Shown here in pieces: positions 1-6,893 of a stretch of 10,678 nucleotides of DNA (within the stretch, counting starts at the first letter, position 1; every line of letters begins with the position of its first letter). The position numbers and the translations under genes were made by a program. The DNA comes from Acidobacteriaceae bacterium (lineage in GTDB: Bacteria > Acidobacteriota > Terriglobia > Bryobacterales > Bryobacteraceae), in contig JAFAQG010000032.1 in NCBI GenBank assembly GCA_019246575.1, positions 1 to 10,678 of the forward strand. The letters are read 5' to 3'. The notes below the pieces were generated by a model. The model did no database searches and was not told the DNA's origin. It worked only from the letters and a program-made list of their open reading frames with translations.

Positions 1-45
1 TTGTGCGCGTTCGATTGCGGGCGATTCGATGAACGTAGAGCTCAC
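1..45 (-). CDS. Possible 5' end of a third gene in the hflK-hflC operon (partial)
   Basis: A GTG codon at 45-43 overlaps the TGA stop of hflC (44-42) as GTGA, and the frame stays open for 15 codons to the window edge, reading (M)SSTFIESPAIERAQ. A GAGG string about ten bases upstream, inside the end of hflC, could serve as ribosome binding site. Stop-start overlaps of this kind are typical of translationally coupled operon genes. Too little is visible to name a family, and fifteen open codons in GC-rich DNA could occur by chance, so this is tentative. Confidence 0.4.
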   Translation of the reverse strand, partial: MSSTFIESPAIERAQ

Positions 46-929
46 CGGGCCGCCGCCTCGCCCTTGGTGAGAATCTGCAGCAGCTCCGAATCGGAGCTCA
101 GAATGGCAGTCGTCTTATCGTCTAGAACTTTTTTGTAGGACTCGAGCGTGCGCAGCAGTTTATAAAGCCGCGGGTTCTTCGAATACGCCTGCCCGTAGAT
201 GCGCGTCGATTCCGCGTCGCCTTCGCCACGGATCTTCTCGGCATCGCGGTATGCAACGGAAAGGATTTCTTCGCGCTGCTTGTCGGCATCGGCGCGAATG
301 CTGAGGGCCTGCTCCTCGCCCTCTGCCCTGTATTGCCGCGCGATGCGTTCGCGCTCTGCTCTCATGCGTGCGTAGACGCTTTGCTTGTTCTGTTCGGGCA
401 AATTGATACGTTGAATTCGAACGTCGACTACGCGGATGCCGTACTGGCGCAAAGCTGCGCGATCCGTCAGCTCCGCCAAGCGGTCCAGCAGTGCCCCGGT
501 TTCGACTGTGTCCGGTGCGGATGAGACAAGCGAGTCCAGATCGTGCGTGCCCAGCGCGGCGGAGAGGCCCGACCACACGATATCGTGCAGGCGCATCTCC
601 GCCGATACGGGATCGCCGACAGTTTGAATAAAGCGGATCGGGTCCTCGATCTCCCAAGCGACGTAGTTGTCGATGACAATATTCTTCTTATCGCGCGTCA
701 GAAACTCCGACGGCCGCGGGTTGTAAATGCGCAAGCGCCTGTCAAAATAGGTCGCTGATTGATACGGCCACTTCACATGAAGACCCGGCTGCGTAATGGT
801 CGCGATCGGCCGCCCGAATTGGGTAATCAGCGCGAACTCTGTTTCTTTGACTGAGTAAAGCGACAGAAACAGCAACAGCGCCGCCCCCGCGACAGATGCA
901 ATCGAAACACGCTTCCGATAACGTTCCAT
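42..929 (-). CDS. hflC: HflC, SPFH/band-7 membrane protein, FtsH modulator subunit
   Basis: This 295-residue protein matches the HflC family. A short basic N-terminus (MERYRKR) is followed by one membrane helix at about residues 8-26. An SPFH domain follows (FALITQFGRP near 32-41, PGLHVKWP near 48-55). A charged coiled-coil begins with the HflC signature RMRAERERIARQYRAEG (188-204), then GEGDAES (235-241), and the end (SSDSELLQIL) resembles that of E. coli HflC. In E. coli, HflC and HflK form a large inner-membrane complex around the FtsH protease, with SPFH domains in the periplasm; the same topology is expected here. The ATG at 929 sits 5 bp after the stop of the upstream ATPase-HflK gene, with AGAGGA about 12 bases upstream. 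It is slightly shorter than the E. coli protein (about 334 residues) but looks complete. No FtsH gene is visible. Confidence 0.95.
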   Translation of the reverse strand: MERYRKRVSIASVAGAALLLFLSLYSVKETEFALITQFGRPIATITQPGLHVKWPYQSATYFDRRLRIYNPRPSEFLTRDKKNIVIDNYVAWEIEDPIRFIQTVGDPVSAEMRLHDIVWSGLSAALGTHDLDSLVSSAPDTVETGALLDRLAELTDRAALRQYGIRVVDVRIQRINLPEQNKQSVYARMRAERERIARQYRAEGEEQALSIRADADKQREEILSVAYRDAEKIRGEGDAESTRIYGQAYSKNPRLYKLLRTLESYKKVLDDKTTAILSSDSELLQILTKGEAAAR

Positions 930-934
930 GATTT

Positions 935-3913
935 CTAAGGTTCCTCTCGTGGCTTCGCCTGTTCCGGAGATATGAAGACGGGATTCGCTGCGGGTCCCGC
1001 GAGTTCGACTCCATCTTCCATGAGGAACAGCCGCCGCGCGGATTTGGTGTGGTCCAAAATCAGCTTTTTCTTGCCGGGCAAGACCTGCTCAATGGTTTCC
1101 AGGTACAAACGCAGCTCAGTGGGTCCCGGTGCCGAGCGAAATGCGGCCTCGCGCTGCAAGAAACGACCCGCATCGCCACCCGCGCGATTCTTCCGCCCGG
1201 CGCTATATGCTTGAGCCTGTTCGATGCGCGCTTTCGCATTGCCGCGCGCGAGCGCGATCTGCTCATTGCGATAAGCTTCCGCTTCGTTGATCATCCGGTT
1301 CTTCTCTTCGTAGGCGCCCGAGACGTCACGAAACGCGTCCACCACTTCGAGCGAAGGATGCACATCCTGAAGCCGGACGCTGAGCACGCGAATGCCGCAA
1401 TCGTATTTGTCGAGCCGGCGCTGCAGGTCCTTTACCGCCCTTGATTCCACGGCATGTCTTCCCGCGGTCAGCATGTCATCGAGCGGAGTCGTCGTCGCGA
1501 TCAATTGAATCGTTGATTCCGCGGCCGCGCGCACCGTCTTCTCACCGTCGAGTTGCCGGAATAGAAACTCGTCGGGATGCAGCAGGTCGTAATGAATCGT
1601 CGCGTTCAGCTCAATCATGTTCTGATCGCCTGTGAGCATCAGCGCTTCTTCGGGTATGCGCTGGTAGCGCCCCGAGCGGTGCTGCGCGTTCCATTCGTAA
1701 GAAGCCGGTTCGCGTTCGGGTTTGGAAACATTCGAGCGGAAGCCGATCTCGACAACGCGCACCTGGTGAACCTTAATGCGCGTTAGCCGGTCCACAGGCC
1801 ACGGCCACTTGTAATGCAATCCCGGTCCGCTGTAGGGCTGCAATTTGCGCCCGAAGCGCAGCACTATACCCATCTCATCCGGTCGGATTGTATAAATACC
1901 GCTAAGCAGAATCAGCGCAGCGCACATAGCAATCGCCGGACGCAGCAACTCATGGCGACGCCGGTACAGGTACGATGCCGAAGCAGATACATCGATTCTG
2001 TCGACCACGCGACGCAAGCGATCCCAGGCCTGCGGGATCGGAGTCTGCGCCACCAGCGCTGGAATGCGCTGGCGGGTACGCGGTACGCGCAGCAGCCGCA
2101 GTGAGTTCATCATCACCAGAAATGACGAGAGCTGATGTGTGAGCGCAGCGCCAATGGGCCCGATAACCCCACTCGCCGCGGTTATGACGGCAGCGAGGTT
2201 AAGAAGGCCGGCGAAGACGATAATGTTCTGCCATGCTGTGCTCACTGCCTTTCGGCTGACCTCAAAGAACTGCGGAAGCTCTTCGAGCGAGTGTGGCATG
2301 TACACAACGTCGGCCGCTTCGGCTGCGATGTCGGCTGCGCCGCGAACGGCGATTCCCACCGTAGCGCTGGCAAGCGCCGGAGCGTCGTTGATGCCGTCGC
2401 CGATCATTGCGACTCGGCTCTGCTGCGACTCGAGCTGCCGGATGCGGTCTACTTTTTGCTCCGGCAGGAGCTCCGCCTCGACACTCGGAATCCCGGCTTC
2501 ACGCGCGATCACCTCGGCGGCTCGGCGTCGATCGCCAGTGAGCATGATTCGATTCGCAATTTGGAGCTCAGCCAGTCCGGAGGTTGCTTCGCGCACGCCA
2601 TCGCGCAGACGATCTCGCAGCAGAATGCCGCCCGCGAAAACATCTCCATCGGACACAAGTACGGCGGTCGCCCCCAGCCGGTCCGCTTCGTCCAGTATCG
2701 ATCCCGTATTCTGGATCCCAGAAGCTGCGAGAAACTCCGCGTTGCCGGCGCGAACCATCCGGCCCTCGAGAGTGCACTCCGCGCCGCGACCCGGCAAAAC
2801 ACGCGCATTGCCGGCTGGAGGAAAAGGCAGTTTCCTTTTCACCGCCTCGGCCACAATCACTCGGGCGAGCATATGTTCGGAAGCGCTTTCGGCCGTAGCC
2901 GCCAGCCTCACGAGGTCGCTTTCACTGCGATTGAACGGAATGATTTTAAGGATCTCGAACTGGCCCAGCGTTACGGTTCCGGTCTTGTCGAAGGCGATCG
3001 TATCGACATTTGCCGCCCTCTGCAGTGCGGCAGCCCCGCGCACCAGAATGCCCCGCCGCGCAAGGCCTCCAATGGCTGCCACCATCGCCGTCGGTGTCGC
3101 CAGAATCAGTGCGCACGGACAAGCCACGATCAGCACCGAAACCGTGCGCAACCAGTCCCGCGTGAAGTAAAACGTCAAGGCGCCGGAGAGCAGCAGAGCC
3201 GGCAAAAAATATTTCGCGACGCGGTCTGCGAGCCTTTCGACCGGCGCACGCCTGAGCTGCGCTTCTTCTACCAGCCGGATCACGCGCGCGAGTGTCGTGT
3301 CACTGCCGGCGCGGGTGACGGAAACGTGCAGCAATCCGTCGCCGTTCAGTGTGCCTGAAAAGACTTCGTCGCCGGCTTGTTTGTCGCGCGGCAGCGGCTC
3401 TCCCGTGACAGAGCTTTCATCGACGGCAGAGAAGCCTTGAAGAACGACACCATCACCCGGAATGCGCTCGCACGCCCGCACGATGATGACGTCGCCGGGA
3501 ACTAAGGACTCGGCATCGACCTCTTCCTCTCGCCCGTCTTGCAGCAGCCGAGCCCGCCGCGGCAGTTGTTCAACGAAGCGCTGAATCGCAACCGCAGTGC
3601 GCCCCGCCGCATATGATTCCAGGCCCTCGCCCACGAGCACGATGAACATCGCTTCGGCAGCCGCGAGATACTGTCCGACCGCAAGCGCTGCGATCACCGC
3701 GACACAAAGCGCGATATCGGCCGAAATTCTCTTCTCCAGCAAGGCCGAGATCGAGTTGTAGAACGTCTTATAGCCGGCCAGCAGTGTAATTAGAATGGCC
3801 GTATCGATGCCGAACAGCGTCTTGAAGATACCCAGCCAATTCAGTAACAACAGGATGCCCACGAACGCGGCAAACACGTAATAGCGGATTCGTTCTTTGC
3901 GTTCTTCGTCCAT
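935..3913 (-). CDS. hflK: Fusion protein: P1B-type heavy-metal ATPase joined to HflK (SPFH/band-7)
   Basis: One open frame of 992 residues holds two whole proteins. Residues 1-610 are a P1B-type cation ATPase: four membrane helices before residue 100, actuator loop with TGE (170-172), membrane CPC (265-267), phosphorylation motif DKTGT (D309), SEH (345-347), GRG (375-377), TGD (459-461), hinge GDGIND (505-510), and two last helices (about 564-607). There is no N-terminal CxxC metal-binding domain. Residues 611-655 are a basic, probably cytoplasmic linker. Residues 656-992 are HflK: one helix (about 658-674), SPFH domain (MGIVLRFGR, GLHYKWPWPVD, LMLTGDQN at 759-766), a charged helical region with NEAEAYRNEQ (876-885), and the HflK ending LRLYLETIEQVLPGKKK. 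Family knowledge says the first half pumps soft or transition metals and the second assembles with HflC on FtsH. The metal is not predictable with confidence. No stop or convincing internal start separates the halves. Oddities are SEHM instead of SEHP and HQLSS in the last pump helix. Confidence 0.93.
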   Translation of the reverse strand: MDEERKERIRYYVFAAFVGILLLLNWLGIFKTLFGIDTAILITLLAGYKTFYNSISALLEKRISADIALCVAVIAALAVGQYLAAAEAMFIVLVGEGLESYAAGRTAVAIQRFVEQLPRRARLLQDGREEEVDAESLVPGDVIIVRACERIPGDGVVLQGFSAVDESSVTGEPLPRDKQAGDEVFSGTLNGDGLLHVSVTRAGSDTTLARVIRLVEEAQLRRAPVERLADRVAKYFLPALLLSGALTFYFTRDWLRTVSVLIVACPCALILATPTAMVAAIGGLARRGILVRGAAALQRAANVDTIAFDKTGTVTLGQFEILKIIPFNRSESDLVRLAATAESASEHMLARVIVAEAVKRKLPFPPAGNARVLPGRGAECTLEGRMVRAGNAEFLAASGIQNTGSILDEADRLGATAVLVSDGDVFAGGILLRDRLRDGVREATSGLAELQIANRIMLTGDRRRAAEVIAREAGIPSVEAELLPEQKVDRIRQLESQQSRVAMIGDGINDAPALASATVGIAVRGAADIAAEAADVVYMPHSLEELPQFFEVSRKAVSTAWQNIIVFAGLLNLAAVITAASGVIGPIGAALTHQLSSFLVMMNSLRLLRVPRTRQRIPALVAQTPIPQAWDRLRRVVDRIDVSASASYLYRRRHELLRPAIAMCAALILLSGIYTIRPDEMGIVLRFGRKLQPYSGPGLHYKWPWPVDRLTRIKVHQVRVVEIGFRSNVSKPEREPASYEWNAQHRSGRYQRIPEEALMLTGDQNMIELNATIHYDLLHPDEFLFRQLDGEKTVRAAAESTIQLIATTTPLDDMLTAGRHAVESRAVKDLQRRLDKYDCGIRVLSVRLQDVHPSLEVVDAFRDVSGAYEEKNRMINEAEAYRNEQIALARGNAKARIEQAQAYSAGRKNRAGGDAGRFLQREAAFRSAPGPTELRLYLETIEQVLPGKKKLILDHTKSARRLFLMEDGVELAGPAANPVFISPEQAKPREEP

Positions 3914-4001
3914 CGCGTTATGGTTTTGAATTACAGATCAGATTATCTCAGTCGAAACGGCAGCACTCGCGCGCGCACCATTCGTGATAGATATAGCGCG
4001 T
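3914..4001. other. Divergent intergenic region between the ATPase-hflK operon and the plus-strand metallohydrolase gene
   Basis: This 88-bp gap separates two divergently read genes and must hold at least the 5' signals of both. It contains an AT-richer core (about 3924-3950) between GC-rich flanks, consistent with promoter DNA. No clear inverted repeat operator, metal-regulator (MerR- or ArsR-like) palindrome, or strong ribosome binding site is visible for either gene. Confidence 0.6.
3942..3947 (-). promoter_or_regulatory. Candidate extended -10 promoter element for the ATPase-hflK-hflC operon
   Basis: Read on the minus strand, TGAGATAAT fits an extended -10 box (TGn plus GATAAT) about 30 bases before the ATG at 3913. 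No convincing -35 box pairs with it, and no clear Shine-Dalgarno sequence precedes the ATG. It lies in the short divergent gap, so some promoter for the operon is expected near here. This is a motif match by eye only. Confidence 0.22.
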
Positions 4002-6836
4002 ATGAGATTTCGCGTGCTGGCGGTAATTACAGTCGTTGGATTCGTGGCGCTTTCCTCCATCGCATCCCGGCGGCCGCAACGCAGCGCCACGGCCGTTACG
4101 GCTGCTCGCGAAGATTCACTTAGCTTTCGTGTCGTGTTCGGATACGAGCGCACCGCCGAAAAGGTTTACGACGGCTCTATGAGTGTGACCGGGGGCGCGC
4201 TTCGAACGATCGAGCCTTGGCGTTTTTTACAGGGGGACGCCATCACTCCCCCGAATTCCTGGAAACTGCGGATCAAGCGCGCCGTTTTTGAAAATCAGCC
4301 CGATCAGCCAAACCAGATGTCCGCCGGAGCGCCGCCTCCGATGAATATCGTTCCGGCCGGACTCGTGATCACGGTCGATAGCACGGCTAATTCAGTACGG
4401 GTTCAAACTACTCAGGGTAATTTCTCTGTTCCCGTTTCCGAGCTGGTTTTCGGACGCCAGCTCTGGTTCCTCGACCACGATGTACAAGTCGAGCGCGTGC
4501 CCGCCGCACAGCGCCTCTCGCCACAAAATCAGGAAGAGCACGACTATCCATCCATCGCGATCCTCCGAAATGGCGAAGTCTGGACTGCGTGGCAGGCGTA
4601 TCAGGACCGAGGCGATCACGTCTATGTGCGACGGCAAGGGAGCGAGCCCTTACGGCTTACATCCGAGAAAGGCGATGTGTACCGTACGTCAATCGCGGAA
4701 GACTCCGATGGTGGCGTGCATGTCGCCTGGTCCGAGCGCCACGCCGAAGCCTGGGATCTTTACGAGCGCATTTACAACGGAACGGATTGGACGCAGCAGT
4801 CGAGCATTACGAACGCAAACAGCCCGAACGTGTTTCATAAGCTTGTGCCTTCCGCGCGCGGACTCTATCTCGTCTGGATCGGGCACGAACAGGGCACATC
4901 GTATCTGTATTTCTCGACTTACAATCGCGGCTCCGGCTGGTCGCAGCCGCAGCGCATCGGAGGCCCGAGCGTCTGGAATCCGGACGCTGCGACAGATCGC
5001 GACGGCAATCTGCATACGGCGTGGGACAGCTATCAAAACGGCAACTACGATATCTTCTACCGCCGCGTTGCCGCGAACGGCACGCCGGATGAAGTCGAGC
5101 AGATCACGAAATCGCCGCGCTTTGAGGCGCATGCCTCCGTTGCCATCGATCAACTTGGGCGGCCGTGGCTCGCGTGGGACCAATCGGGAGCAAATTGGGG
5201 AAAGGATTGGAATCATCAGGATCAGAACCGGTCAACTGTTCTATATAAAGACCGTTCCATCCGAGTGGCAGTCAAAGACGGCGGTACGTGGAAGGATGCG
5301 CCGGATGTCACGCCTGCAGTGCCGGATCGTTTGCGGCGCTACTGGCAGTTACCGCATGTGACGTTCGACGCCAGCGGCCGCGCCTGGCTGCTGTTTCAGA
5401 TGAGGACCAGCACTGCCATTAACCGCGACGATTATTGGGCCGCGGGGGGACAGTGGCATCTGTATCTTACAACCCTGGAAAAGGGTCTGTGGCAGCCGGC
5501 GAACTTCGTGCCACACTCGACGAGCCGCAACGAAGCGCCGTTTCAGATCGCCGGAGCTACGAATGGCGCTTGGATGACGTGGACCAGCGATGGCCGTCTG
5601 CTGCGCGCCGCAAACGGAAACTATCAGGCGCCCACAATGGTTCACTACGACGTGTTCGCAGCGCCCGTGTCCGCGCCGGCGCCTTCAGGCTCTCCGCAGC
5701 TCACCGCGTTCGCCGAAAGGCCGGAGCATCCGCAGGTTGTCAATCCAAACGAGCGCGAAGACGTACAACGCATTCGTGCCTATCGCACAACCGTGAACGG
5801 CGCCGAATACCGTATTTTGCGCGGCGATTTTCACCGCCATTCAGACATCTCGAACGACGGTGCCGGCGATGGTTCGCTCGAAGATTTCTATCGCTACATG
5901 ATGGATGCTGCCGCGATGGACACCGGCATCATTACCGATCACAACATGGGCGGCGACGTCGAATACAACTGGTGGCGCACCGAAAAATCGTACGACCTGT
6001 TTCATATCCCGAACGGCTACACGCCATTATTTGGTTATGAGCGAAGCGTGAATTATCCGAACGGCCACCGAAACGTTGTATTCGATCATCGCGGCGTCCG
6101 CACACTGCCCGTGGGACCGGCGGAAAATCAGGGCAAAGTAAACAGCGGGACGCTCGTGTATCCCTATTTGCGGCAAAACCGCGGAATCTGCATGGAGCAT
6201 TCCCTCGCAACCGGTCAAGGCACCGACTGGCGCGACAACGATTCTAATCTCGAGCCGCTCGTCGAAATTTATCAGGGCTATCACGCCGCCTACGAATACG
6301 AAGGCGGACCGCGCGCCGAGAGTGCTTCGAACCACTTGCTGGTTCACGGGACGTACGAGCCGGCCGGCTTCTTTTGGAACGCATTGGCGAAAGGCTACAA
6401 ACTCGGTGTTCAGGCCAGCTCGGACCACATCTCGACGCATTGCAGCTATTCCATGATCTATTCGCCGACGACGAACCGGACGGATATCGTCGAGAGCATG
6501 CGGAAGCGGCATGCCTATGGTGCAACCGACAACATCATCGTAGATTTCGAAACCCAGGGCTCGGACGGGAGCACCCATTTTATGGGCGATATCTTCAACG
6601 CGGCGCGCGGCGAGAAGCTTCGGATAAAGGTGCGTGGAACGGACCGGATCATCCGCTTAGAGCTGATTCGCAACAATGCGATTATTTATACTGCGCCGAC
6701 TCCGGACAAAAAAGATGTCGATCTCGATTACGTCGACGAGTCGCCGGCGCAGGGCACGAATTGGTATTACGTGCGAGTCACACAGATGGATAAGAATCTG
6801 GCCTGGAGCTCACCTGTGTGGATCACGTATAGATAG
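4002..6836 (+). CDS. Secreted beta-propeller / PHP-family metallohydrolase (DUF3604/CehA-like), copy A
   Basis: The ATG at 4002 gives 944 residues and starts directly at a signal peptide (MRFR, then hydrophobic VLAVITVVGFVALSSIA). An in-frame GTG at 3984 would add six residues; neither has a clear ribosome binding site. An N-terminal domain has YDGS and EPWRF motifs. About seven propeller blades follow (roughly 184-540), with strands such as GNLHTAWDSYQNGNYDIFYR. A PHP-type metal site is seen at about 606-845: GDFHRHS (H611, H613), TDH (D646, H647), GYE (E680), GHRN (H689), MEHS (H733) and SSDHISTH (D808, H809, H812). A C-terminal beta-sandwich ends in WYYVRV and WSSPVWITYR. PHP-superfamily enzymes are metal-dependent phosphoesterases and related hydrolases; the nearest motif resemblance is to DUF3604/CehA-type hydrolases. 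It is probably periplasmic or extracellular. The substrate is unknown. It is a paralogue of the gene ending at 6894 and converges on it. Confidence 0.85.
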   Translation: MRFRVLAVITVVGFVALSSIASRRPQRSATAVTAAREDSLSFRVVFGYERTAEKVYDGSMSVTGGALRTIEPWRFLQGDAITPPNSWKLRIKRAVFENQPDQPNQMSAGAPPPMNIVPAGLVITVDSTANSVRVQTTQGNFSVPVSELVFGRQLWFLDHDVQVERVPAAQRLSPQNQEEHDYPSIAILRNGEVWTAWQAYQDRGDHVYVRRQGSEPLRLTSEKGDVYRTSIAEDSDGGVHVAWSERHAEAWDLYERIYNGTDWTQQSSITNANSPNVFHKLVPSARGLYLVWIGHEQGTSYLYFSTYNRGSGWSQPQRIGGPSVWNPDAATDRDGNLHTAWDSYQNGNYDIFYRRVAANGTPDEVEQITKSPRFEAHASVAIDQLGRPWLAWDQSGANWGKDWNHQDQNRSTVLYKDRSIRVAVKDGGTWKDAPDVTPAVPDRLRRYWQLPHVTFDASGRAWLLFQMRTSTAINRDDYWAAGGQWHLYLTTLEKGLWQPANFVPHSTSRNEAPFQIAGATNGAWMTWTSDGRLLRAANGNYQAPTMVHYDVFAAPVSAPAPSGSPQLTAFAERPEHPQVVNPNEREDVQRIRAYRTTVNGAEYRILRGDFHRHSDISNDGAGDGSLEDFYRYMMDAAAMDTGIITDHNMGGDVEYNWWRTEKSYDLFHIPNGYTPLFGYERSVNYPNGHRNVVFDHRGVRTLPVGPAENQGKVNSGTLVYPYLRQNRGICMEHSLATGQGTDWRDNDSNLEPLVEIYQGYHAAYEYEGGPRAESASNHLLVHGTYEPAGFFWNALAKGYKLGVQASSDHISTHCSYSMIYSPTTNRTDIVESMRKRHAYGATDNIIVDFETQGSDGSTHFMGDIFNAARGEKLRIKVRGTDRIIRLELIRNNAIIYTAPTPDKKDVDLDYVDESPAQGTNWYYVRVTQMDKNLAWSSPVWITYR

Positions 6837-6893
6837 CACAGCGGCGGAAATTCCCCACCGGCCCCTTGCTTGCGCGCGGGGTTCTGTAACTGA
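6837..6893. other. Convergent intergenic gap shared by the two paralogue 3' ends
   Basis: Only 57 bp separate the two stop codons. There is no strong hairpin followed by a T-run on either strand, so a classical intrinsic terminator is not evident. The one structural candidate is the GC-rich inverted repeat at 6861-6882. Rho-dependent or overlapping termination is possible. Confidence 0.6.
6861..6882. repeat. GC-rich imperfect inverted repeat, possible interspersed element or weak terminator
   Basis: GGCCCC and GGGGTT arms flank TTGCTTGCGCGC, giving a stem of four C-G pairs extended by two G-T pairs, with a large loop. There is no T-run. From memory, similar CCCCTTGC...GCGCGGGG strings recur between genes in Acidobacteriota genomes, and their translations (LACARGSVT) appear in spurious short proteins. 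I cannot verify this here, and only one copy was seen in the window. Confidence 0.3.

Noticed and set aside
160..657. 165-codon minus-strand frame overlapping hflC
   Set aside because: Same strand but another frame under the conserved SPFH and coiled-coil coding sequence of hflC; no family features.
1150..1240. Possible compensated frameshift in the HflK coiled-coil (AYSAGRKNRAGGDAGRF)
   Set aside because: The stretch aligns by eye with the usual HflK pattern around ARAYKAQ...GEVARF and the frame stays in step on both sides, so no frameshift is needed.
2135..3358. 407-codon open frame on the plus strand opposite the ATPase
   Set aside because: It lies wholly antisense to the conserved ATPase motifs, has no recognisable domain, and is the sort of long shadow frame that GC-rich coding DNA produces. 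A second overlapping plus-strand frame at 2139-3170 is rejected for the same reason.
3926..3949. TTGAAT and TATCTC as a plus-strand -35/-10 pair for copy A
   Set aside because: The boxes are only 12 bases apart, too close for a sigma-70 type promoter, and the -10 match is poor.
4480..5361. 293-codon plus-strand frame inside copy A
   Set aside because: Arg/Ser-rich translation with no domain character, in a shifted frame under a well-supported propeller coding sequence.
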